Below, piece after piece: positions 1-5,324 of a DNA stretch of 5,380 bases; position 1 is the stretch's first letter; each line of letters begins with the position of its first letter. The stretch spans positions 1-5,380 of the forward strand of contig QWHP01000433.1 of the NCBI GenBank assembly GCA_021404985.1. The letters are read 5' to 3'. The position numbers and the translations under genes were made by a program. Source of the stretch: Actinobacteria bacterium ATB1. GTDB lineage: Bacteria > Actinomycetota > Acidimicrobiia > UBA2766. The notes under the pieces were generated by a model. That model ran no database searches, was not told the origin of the DNA, and saw nothing but the letters and a program-made list of their open reading frames with translations.

Positions 1-921
1 GAAGCACCAGTGACCGTCCACGACCGCGTGTTCGGCGAGATGACTCGGGACGGGCACGACATCGGAGAGGTGGCGCTCCTGCGATCGGACGGGACTGCCA
101 CGTATCACCTCGCATCGTGCGTGGACGACGTCGACATGGGGATCACGACGATCGTCCGCGGTGCAGACTGGCTCAACAGCCTCCCCCAGCACGTGCTCAT
201 CTTCAGGGCTCTGGGCGCGGATCCCGTGCCCGAGTTCGCTCATATCCCGCTCCTCGTCGGCAAGGACGGCCAGAAGCTGTCGAAGAGGTCCGGGGACCTT
301 GCCATCAAACACGTCCTGGGGGAGGAGGGGATCCCACCCGCGGCGCTGGATTCGTACCTTGCCAACCTGGGATTCCCCGAGAGACCGGACATCCTCTCCC
401 TCGAGGAGCTCGCAACCGGCTTCGACCTGGCCGACCACAACCGGAACTCGCCACGCTACGACCCCAAGAAGCTCCGAAACTTCTCGCGCAGGTGGCTTGC
501 GGAGAGGGAGCCCGAAGACGCGCTCGTGCGAGAGATCCTCGCTCGCACCGAGGGGACACCAGGGATCGACGAGGCAACGGTGCGGCTACTTCTCCCCGGC
601 GTGCGTCCTCGCGTGGGGAGCTATCGGGAGGCAGCCGACCTCTACCTCTTCCTCGGCGCTGACGACGTGCCGGGACGGGACCCCGCCCTGATCCCGGACG
701 GGATGGTCGACACGCTGACGTCGGTGGACACATGGGATGCGGCAAGTCTCGAGAAAGCCGTCGACTCGGCAGTCACACCGCTCGGCGACCAAAAGAAGAA
801 GGTCCTCCGGGCGCTGAGGGACGCTCTCGCCCCGGGATTCCGTGTCACCCCTCCCATCCACTACCTGCTCCTCGGTCTCGGTCGCGACAGGGCGGAGTTG
901 CGTCTCGGCCGGCGGCCCTGA
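1..921 (+). CDS. gltX: Glutamyl-tRNA synthetase, C-terminal part (5' truncated by window edge)
   Basis: This class I aminoacyl-tRNA synthetase charges tRNA-Glu with glutamate in the cytoplasm. The reading frame is open from base 1, so 306 residues of the C-terminal part are visible; the N-terminal Rossmann half with the HIGH motif lies outside. The GTG at 10 is internal, not a start. Visible landmarks are the LLRSDGTATYHLA segment (about codons 26-38), VDDVDMGITTIVRG, and the second signature KLSKR at bases 274-288 (the KMSKS-type ATP-binding loop), followed by the SYLANLGF helix typical of bacterial GluRS. The rest is the helical anticodon-binding region, ending in a recognisable RVTPPIHYLLLGLGRDRAELRL tail pattern. 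Some positions differ from common GluRS, for example RGADWLNSLPQH where RGEDH-like sequence is usual. Family assignment is firm. Whether it is a discriminating or non-discriminating enzyme cannot be told. Confidence 0.95.
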   Translation, partial: EAPVTVHDRVFGEMTRDGHDIGEVALLRSDGTATYHLASCVDDVDMGITTIVRGADWLNSLPQHVLIFRALGADPVPEFAHIPLLVGKDGQKLSKRSGDLAIKHVLGEEGIPPAALDSYLANLGFPERPDILSLEELATGFDLADHNRNSPRYDPKKLRNFSRRWLAEREPEDALVREILARTEGTPGIDEATVRLLLPGVRPRVGSYREAADLYLFLGADDVPGRDPALIPDGMVDTLTSVDTWDAASLEKAVDSAVTPLGDQKKKVLRALRDALAPGFRVTPPIHYLLLGLGRDRAELRLGRRP

Positions 922-938
922 CACGACCCTCCACGCCG

Positions 939-972
939 CAGGGCCTCGAAGGGGCAAGTGCCCGGCGCCCTG
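939..972. terminator. Nested inverted repeats after gltX, possible U-tract-less terminator
   Basis: CAGGGC (939-944) pairs with GCCCTG (967-972). Inside it, GGGC (952-955) pairs with GCCC (960-963) around an AAGT loop. Together they could form a bulged GC-rich hairpin 18 nt after the gltX stop. No T-run follows, so this is not a canonical intrinsic terminator, though U-tract-less hairpins are proposed in high-GC actinobacteria. The structure also covers the GTG at 958, an alternative start of the next gene, which argues mildly against that start. Confidence 0.3.
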
Positions 973-978
973 TATCGT
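973..978 (+). promoter_or_regulatory. Probable -10 element (TATCGT) for a leaderless CHAD mRNA
   Basis: TATCGT fits the actinobacterial -10 consensus TAnnnT. It ends 6 nt before the ATG at 985, so transcription would begin at or next to the A of the start codon. No Shine-Dalgarno sequence precedes that ATG, and no convincing -35 is visible. It is flanked by GCCC (967-970) and GGGC (979-982), a small inverted repeat around the hexamer. Confidence 0.45.
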
Positions 979-984
979 GGGCAC

Positions 985-1968
985 ATGGGATCGAAGTGGC
1001 CGGGACCCCTGGCCGGCCCCGCTGCCTCCGATGCGCTTCTCTCCCGCGTGGCCATGGTCGCAGCTTCCCTCGAGACAGCGACGGACCGGTCCGACATCGA
1101 GCACATCCATCGTCTCCGAACGTCACTCCGCCGAATCCGTGCAGTCATGCGGGCGTACAGCCCCGTCTTCCCCAGAGAGCCCTGGAGTGCCCTCCGGGAG
1201 GAGACTGCGGAACTCTTCCGTTCGACATCGGCCCTCCGCGACATCGACGTCCAGACGGCGAGGCTCACCGCCCAGCGGACCGAGGCCCCCAGGATCGCGG
1301 GCGACGGCATTCGCTCCTTCATCCTCGAATACCGGGCGGGTGAGAAGGCAGCCCTGTCGGGAGTCGAGGACGCCCTCGACACGTTCCTGCGCCACGACTG
1401 CCTCAGAGCGATCGGGGAATGGGCGATCTGGGCACGTGGGGGGCCTGTACCGCTCGATTTCCGCCTGGTCGACACGAGGCCCGAGGGTGAGGGACGTAAG
1501 CTCCCCGCCGAAAGCCTCGCTCGCAGGAAGCTGCGCAGGGCCGCACGTGGGACCATCCGTGCCATGGAATCTGTCGCAGTAGGAGACGCCAAGGCGGAAG
1601 CGCTCACGGAGTTCGAGGGGCCAGACCTGCACGCCCTGCGCCTAGGGGTGAAGAAGCTCAGATACACCTGCGAGGTGTTCTCGGCCCTTCCCGGCCGGGG
1701 CGCGCTGCGAAAGAGAGCCCGGGTCCTCGGCGGCATCCAGGCCGACCTCGGAGATGTGCACGACGCCGACATCTGTGAGGCCCACCTCCTCGAGGCGATC
1801 GACGGGCTGCGGGCCGGGGACCCGCTCGCCCCGGGACTCACCTACCTGCTGGGCGACACAAGGGCCCGACGGACAGCGGCGCTCGACCGTCTTTGCCGAG
1901 CGTGGACCCCGACCACGCTGCGGGCCTGGCTCGAACAGGTGCCGGCGCGGGCGGCGAGCGGCAAATAG
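985..1968 (+). CDS. CHAD domain-containing protein (probable polyphosphate-binding)
   Basis: This is a 327-residue, Arg-rich, helical protein with no signal peptide, so probably cytoplasmic. Two copies of the conserved-histidine helical signature are visible. Repeat one is HIHRLRTSLRRIRAVMRAY (about residues 40-58), followed by SALRDIDVQ (82-90). Repeat two is DLHALRLGVKKLRYTCEVF (214-232), followed by LGGIQADLGDVHDADI (248-263). Paired basic helical repeats of this kind define CHAD domains, which bind inorganic polyphosphate and have been found on polyphosphate granules. No CYTH (triphosphatase) domain is attached or adjacent, so catalysis is not implied. I chose ATG 985 because a TATCGT -10 sits just upstream, as in leaderless genes. 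GTG 958, preceded by GAAGGGG at 948-954 with only about 3 nt spacing, would add nine residues and remains possible. The spacer to gltX is short, but co-transcription is uncertain. Family is confident; the cellular role is inferred from the family. Confidence 0.88.
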   Translation: MGSKWPGPLAGPAASDALLSRVAMVAASLETATDRSDIEHIHRLRTSLRRIRAVMRAYSPVFPREPWSALREETAELFRSTSALRDIDVQTARLTAQRTEAPRIAGDGIRSFILEYRAGEKAALSGVEDALDTFLRHDCLRAIGEWAIWARGGPVPLDFRLVDTRPEGEGRKLPAESLARRKLRRAARGTIRAMESVAVGDAKAEALTEFEGPDLHALRLGVKKLRYTCEVFSALPGRGALRKRARVLGGIQADLGDVHDADICEAHLLEAIDGLRAGDPLAPGLTYLLGDTRARRTAALDRLCRAWTPTTLRAWLEQVPARAASGK

Positions 1969-2004
1969 CGCGCAGGCATCCGCGAGGCGGTGGGCGACGT
2001 GGGT

Positions 2005-2010
2005 TACGAT
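2005..2010 (+). promoter_or_regulatory. Probable -10 element (TACGAT) for a leaderless mRNA
   Basis: TACGAT matches TAnnnT and ends 7 nt before the ATG at 2018, placing the expected transcription start at that ATG. The other in-frame ATG at 2009 overlaps the hexamer and is therefore unlikely to be used. There is no Shine-Dalgarno sequence. No clear -35 is seen in the GC-rich sequence upstream. Confidence 0.5.
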
Positions 2011-2017
2011 GCTTCGG

Positions 2018-2662
2018 ATGACTGGCCAGGTGCGCGACGAAGCCCGATTGCGTGCAGGATTGGAGCTCGAGCTCGCCTTGCGCGGATTCCTCCGCACGTC
2101 AGGGGACCCGTCGCGACCCGTCTGGCAGCGACAGTCGCCTCCCCAAGTGGCCGTGTCGATCGATGGAACCAGCGCCGTGCTCGACTGCGACGGTATCGGC
2201 AGCGCGTCCGTGGACGCTGCGGCCGGGGTTTCGGAGATCCTCCGAACGATCGACGACTGGACAGCGCGCCTGTCCGGCAACGATGACGCTGGACGCCGGG
2301 CACGAACCGACCCGGAACCAGTGACGGCAGGTGTCCTCGAGCCGGAAGCTTCTGAGGACTTACCTGTCAGTTCGGGCGCATTGCCCGTTCTCGCCCGCGA
2401 CGAGGATCCTCGAGTACCCGAGGAGCTCTGGCGTTTGTTGTCCACCCAGTTTGACCAGGTGCGCGAGCTCTCCGAGGAACTTGTGCTGGCGCGCGAACGC
2501 GCAGTCCGAGCCGAGGTCGAGGTCGGGTTCCTCCGCTCACAGCTCAGCGAGCTCGAAGCCGGCCGGCCGGCCGGCCGACAGCCGGCTCTGACCCTCAGGG
2601 GGTCCTGGTCCGGTGTCAAAGAGTTCCTCCGTCTTCGCTTCAAGCCGGTCGGGCCCGTCTGA
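2018..2662 (+). CDS. Hypothetical protein with C-terminal coiled coil
   Basis: I do not recognise this 214-residue protein. It has three visible parts. Residues 1-85 look folded: an N-terminal amphipathic helix (RLRAGLELELALRGFLRT), a short beta-like stretch (QVAVSIDGTSAVLDCDGIG) and a helix (VSEILRTIDDWTARL). Residues 86-133 are an acidic, Pro/Gly/Ser-rich linker, probably disordered. Residues 137-180 are a charged helix with leucines and valines at heptad-like spacing (L137, L140, F145, V148, L151, L155, V169, L172, L176), a likely coiled coil and dimerisation segment. A basic tail (SGVKEFLRLRFKPVGPV) follows an AGRPAGRQ low-complexity stretch. There is no signal peptide or membrane span, so it is probably cytosolic. 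The start is set by the TACGAT -10; the open frame extends further upstream, but that part reads as out-of-frame CHAD sequence. It lies 49 nt after the CHAD gene and 19 nt before the UGPase. It could be a scaffold or regulator, but no function can be assigned. Confidence 0.75.
   Translation: MTGQVRDEARLRAGLELELALRGFLRTSGDPSRPVWQRQSPPQVAVSIDGTSAVLDCDGIGSASVDAAAGVSEILRTIDDWTARLSGNDDAGRRARTDPEPVTAGVLEPEASEDLPVSSGALPVLARDEDPRVPEELWRLLSTQFDQVRELSEELVLARERAVRAEVEVGFLRSQLSELEAGRPAGRQPALTLRGSWSGVKEFLRLRFKPVGPV
2559..2576. repeat. (CCGG)n tetranucleotide tract inside the coiled-coil gene
   Basis: Four and a half perfect copies of CCGG form an 18-bp self-complementary tract, with further GCCGG at 2581-2585. 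It encodes the AGRPAGR low-complexity stretch at residues 181-187. The unit is 4 bp, so gain or loss of one copy would shift the frame about 30 codons before the stop. It may equally be simple GC-rich drift. Confidence 0.8.
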
Positions 2663-2667
2663 TCATT

Positions 2668-2673
2668 TACCAT
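2668..2673 (+). promoter_or_regulatory. Probable -10 element (TACCAT) for the UGPase gene
   Basis: TACCAT fits TAnnnT. It lies 5 nt after the upstream stop codon and ends 8 nt before the GTG at 2682. This is the most AT-rich spot in the junction. No Shine-Dalgarno sequence is present in the 19-nt spacer, which again suggests a leaderless or near-leaderless transcript. There is no clear -35. Confidence 0.42.
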
Positions 2674-2681
2674 CCACGACC

Positions 2682-4010
2682 GTGATAGCGTCCTTCCGGC
2701 GCCACTGGGAGCAACTCGCCGCGGGCGAGACCGGCCTGCTCCCCGAGAGCCGGATCGAGCCTGTCTTCGACCTACCCGACCTCGAGTCGATCCGAGGCCT
2801 CCACGGTGACCGAGCTGCGATGCAGGCACTCGTGGTCGTGAAGCTCAACGGTGGCCTCGGGACGAGCATGGGGATGACGAAGGCGAAGTCCCTGCTCGTC
2901 GTCAAGGACGGCCTGACGTTCCTGGACATCGTCGCCAACCAGGTTGTCGCGCTCAGGCGGGAGTACGAAGCCCGTATCCCGCTGGTCCTGATGAACAGTT
3001 TCAGGACGCGGGAGGACTCCCTCGAAGTTCTCCGGAGGCATGCCGAGATCGCCTCAGACGTACCTGCGGACTTCGTCCAGAGCAAGGTCCCGAAGATCCG
3101 AGTCGACGACCTGACACCCGCCGAATGGCCCGCCGCCCCGGAACTCGAGTGGTGTCCCCCAGGCCACGGGGACCTCTACACGGCACTGCTGGCATCCGGA
3201 ATGCTCGAACGCCTCCTCGACCGTGGGTACCGATGGGCCTTCGTGTCGAACTCGGACAACCTGGGTGCGGTTCCGGACCCTGCGATTCCGGCCTGGATGG
3301 ATACAGAAGGGATCCCTTTCGTGATGGAGGTGGCCGCGAGGACCCAAGCCGACCGCAAGGGTGGGCATCTGGCCCGCCACGAGGACGGCCGTCTGGTCCT
3401 GCGGGAGATAGCCCAGTGCCCCCCCGACGAATCAGAGGCGTTCTCCGACGTCGAACGCTACTGCTACTTCAACACGAACAATCTCTGGGTCGACCTCCAA
3501 GCCGTCGCTCGGGAGTCCGAGCTGCGGGATGGAGTCGTGGACCTGCCGCTGATCCGCAACGTAAAGCATCTGGATCCAACCGACCCGTCGACCCCCGAGG
3601 TCTACCAGCTCGAGACCGCCATGGGCGCTGCCATCTCGGTCTTCGAAGGTGCTCGAGCAGTGGCCGTTCCCCGCGAGCGCTTCGCGCCGGTGAAGACCAC
3701 CAACGACCTGCTGAAGATCTGGAGCGACATCTACGCGCTGTCGGACGACTGGCGCCTCGTCGCCTGCCCCGAACGTGCGGTCCCGGACCTCGTCGTCGAC
3801 CTCGACGCCAAGCACTACAGGATGGTCGACGATCTCTCCGCCAGGTTCCCCGAGGGAGCACCGAGCCTCCTGGGCTGCACCTCACTGAAGGTGGACGGCG
3901 ACATCACGTTCGGCGCTCGTGTGCGAGCACAGGGCGACGTCGTCGTAACCGCATCGGGTGCCGCGAAGGTGGGGGACGATACCGTCCTGAGCGGCCCGCT
4001 CGTCCTCTGA
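2682..4010 (+). CDS. UTP-glucose-1-phosphate uridylyltransferase, eukaryotic-type UDPGP family
   Basis: This enzyme makes UDP-glucose and pyrophosphate from UTP and glucose-1-phosphate. It supplies UDP-glucose for envelope glycans, glycolipids, trehalose or glycogen, and acts in the cytosol. The 442-residue protein carries the diagnostic series of the UGP2-like family, not of bacterial GalU: the nucleotide loop LNGGLGTSMGMTKAKS (55-70), PPGHGDLY (159-166), SNSDNLGA (189-196), FNTNNLW (263-269), LPLIRNVK (288-295), QLETAMGAAI (309-318), and VPRERFAPVKTTNDLL (329-343) with its conserved lysine K338. The C-terminus (about 395-442) reads as short beta-helix turns (VDGDITFGARVRAQGDVVVT), typical of the family's C-terminal domain. 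GTG 2682 is preferred because it follows a TACCAT -10 and starts directly on the N-terminal helix. GTG 2613 would overlap the preceding gene by 50 bp with Ser-rich, unconserved sequence. The frame is intact with all core motifs present. UDPGP-type enzymes are known from some Actinobacteria, including bifidobacteria. Confidence 0.95.
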   Translation: MIASFRRHWEQLAAGETGLLPESRIEPVFDLPDLESIRGLHGDRAAMQALVVVKLNGGLGTSMGMTKAKSLLVVKDGLTFLDIVANQVVALRREYEARIPLVLMNSFRTREDSLEVLRRHAEIASDVPADFVQSKVPKIRVDDLTPAEWPAAPELEWCPPGHGDLYTALLASGMLERLLDRGYRWAFVSNSDNLGAVPDPAIPAWMDTEGIPFVMEVAARTQADRKGGHLARHEDGRLVLREIAQCPPDESEAFSDVERYCYFNTNNLWVDLQAVARESELRDGVVDLPLIRNVKHLDPTDPSTPEVYQLETAMGAAISVFEGARAVAVPRERFAPVKTTNDLLKIWSDIYALSDDWRLVACPERAVPDLVVDLDAKHYRMVDDLSARFPEGAPSLLGCTSLKVDGDITFGARVRAQGDVVVTASGAAKVGDDTVLSGPLVL

Positions 4011-4015
4011 TCGAG

Positions 4016-5275
4016 TCAGCAGGACAGGGGTGCATCGAGACTTCCGGGGATGCTCCAGCCCGTCGGGGCGCGGGGCGTGCCGACGACGACCTGCCCTGCG
4101 GCCTGCATCACCTCTCCGGCGTACCGGTTGTAGTTCTCGGTTACCCGTTGAGTGAGGCTCGCATACTTCAGGACGTGCCTCTTGTCGTCGGCGCTCCAGT
4201 TCTTGTTTCCCGGGTAGAGCTCATGGGAGGCAAGTGCTGCGAAGAAGTCCGATGCGGTGGTCGCCGGTTTCGTCAGGACAATCCCGAGCCGGCCCTGTGT
4301 CTTCGACGTCAGCGCCCGAGCGCTCGCCTCGATGCCGGCGTCGAAGGTCGGCCAGTCGTCTGTTCCCCTGCCGGAGGGTCTGCCGCCGAGCTCGGGGAAG
4401 AGACGCCACCAGCCGTTCGTGTTCAGAGGGTTGAACATGCCACGGTGGTTCTGGATGCCGCCACCCTCGCCCCAGGCGAAGGCGACGAGCGCGATGATGT
4501 GCTCACGAGTGACCACGTCGCGTTCGGGGATCTTGGTACGCATGGCGAGACTCTTGAGGGTCCACACGGCCCAATCCTCGAGGATCCATGGTCCGGGAAC
4601 CCCCGTGCGCGGAGCCTGGGGACAGAGAGCCAGGCTGCTCCACGGGACACTGCCGGTGCTCTGAAGGGTCGAAAGCTTCTGTTGGAGCTGCGAAGCCAGC
4701 TCCTGTTCCCGCGAGATGGATTGATCGATGATGAGCTGCCACTTCTCGCGGTCCCTCTTCTTCTGTTCCAGCTCTGCCTTACGTTCGAGCAGCCTCGCCT
4801 GCTGGTCTCTGTGGTTCTGCTTCGCATCCTCGTAGGCCTCGAGGGCGTTCGCATCCCGGTTCAAGGTTCGCGACAGGTAGTACTGCGAGACGACAACCTC
4901 ATTGATGTTGTCGGACTCCACCAGCGGCAGCATCTGGGACATGGGGCGCTGATACATCTGGCGTGCCCAGTGGCCGATGCGGCTCTTGCTCGTCTGCACG
5001 GCGGACTCGGCGGTGGCGATGTCGACGCTGTTCGAGTCGATCTCAGCCTCGAGGTCCCGGATCTGGGCTTCGACACGGTCGAGGTCAGCGATCGCCTTCT
5101 CGCGACGCTGGTCGGAGAGGTCGAGGGAGGACTTCAGCTCGAAGAGCTCTTCCTGGAGATCTTCGGGAGACTGTGCCGCAACCCCCTTCGGAGGGGAGAG
5201 GGCAAACACGATCGCGAAGACGGACACTGACGCCAGTGTCCGTACGATCTGTGGCTTGCGTTGTTTCCTAGCCAT
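4016..5275 (-). CDS. Secreted coiled-coil protein with C-terminal lysozyme-like domain, putative peptidoglycan hydrolase
   Basis: This 419-residue protein begins with a Sec-type signal peptide: basic MARKQRKPQIVR, hydrophobic TLASVSVFAIVFALS, and a likely VAA|QS cleavage after residue 34. Residues about 36-205 are charged, Gln/Glu/Lys-rich coiled coil broken by a segment (RIGHWARQMYQRPMSQMLPL, 99-118, then ESDNINEVVVSQYYLSRT) resembling the hairpin of PcsB, CwlO, RipA and EnvC, which FtsEX recruits and activates in other bacteria. After a short linker, residues about 230-392 look lysozyme-like: AFAWGEGGG (265-273) with candidate catalytic E270, FNPLNT (281-286), and DDWPTFDAGIEASARAL (306-321), a pattern shared with phage and secreted muramidase-like domains. 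The only cysteines are C218 and the last residue C419. The start is ATG 5275 because it gives a clean signal peptide; ATGs at 5368 and 5335 would put Cys/Arg-rich sequence before it. It has no Shine-Dalgarno sequence. It ends 5 nt from the convergent UGPase. Secretion and coiled coil are firm; the enzymatic role is inferred. Confidence 0.85.
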   Translation of the reverse strand: MARKQRKPQIVRTLASVSVFAIVFALSPPKGVAAQSPEDLQEELFELKSSLDLSDQRREKAIADLDRVEAQIRDLEAEIDSNSVDIATAESAVQTSKSRIGHWARQMYQRPMSQMLPLVESDNINEVVVSQYYLSRTLNRDANALEAYEDAKQNHRDQQARLLERKAELEQKKRDREKWQLIIDQSISREQELASQLQQKLSTLQSTGSVPWSSLALCPQAPRTGVPGPWILEDWAVWTLKSLAMRTKIPERDVVTREHIIALVAFAWGEGGGIQNHRGMFNPLNTNGWWRLFPELGGRPSGRGTDDWPTFDAGIEASARALTSKTQGRLGIVLTKPATTASDFFAALASHELYPGNKNWSADDKRHVLKYASLTQRVTENYNRYAGEVMQAAGQVVVGTPRAPTGWSIPGSLDAPLSC

Positions 5276-5292
5276 GGGCGCACAGCGCGGAA

Positions 5293-5305
5293 CGCGACAA
5301 TCGCG
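5293..5305. repeat. Short perfect inverted repeat upstream of the hydrolase gene
   Basis: CGCGA (5293-5297) and TCGCG (5301-5305) are perfect complements around a CAA spacer, 18 nt upstream of the minus-strand ATG. It could be a small operator or an mRNA hairpin. Arms this short in GC-rich DNA can also arise by chance. Confidence 0.3.
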
Positions 5306-5306
5306 G

Positions 5307-5312
5307 ACCCTA
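5307..5312 (-). promoter_or_regulatory. Possible -10 element (TAGGGT) for the secreted hydrolase gene
   Basis: Read on the minus strand, TAGGGT fits TAnnnT and would give a transcript starting near 5300 with a short leader of about 25 nt. That leader contains the perfect inverted repeat CGCGA-CAA-TCGCG (5293-5305), which could be an operator spanning the start site. The evidence is the hexamer alone. Confidence 0.2.
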
Positions 5313-5324
5313 CATCGAGAGCCT

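Noticed and set aside
861..1841. A 326-codon leftward open frame antisense to the CHAD gene
   Set aside because: The opposite strand encodes conserved CHAD motifs; the antisense product is low-complexity Arg/Ser/Ala-rich.
1754..2017. Upstream extension of the coiled-coil gene frame into the CHAD gene
   Set aside because: The 88 extra residues are Arg/Pro/Ser-rich out-of-frame CHAD sequence, and a TACGAT -10 element places the start at 2018.
1642..2829. A 395-codon leftward open frame antisense to the CHAD and coiled-coil genes
   Set aside because: It spans parts of three rightward genes, is Arg/Ser-rich without recognisable domains, and is explained by high GC content.
3125..5230. A 701-codon rightward open frame running across the UGPase and antisense to the hydrolase gene
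   Set aside because: It is out of frame in the UGPase and codon-aligned antisense to the hydrolase, where GC-rich codon use removes stops. Its translation is Arg/Gly/Pro-rich with no family motif, while both overlapped genes have clear ones.
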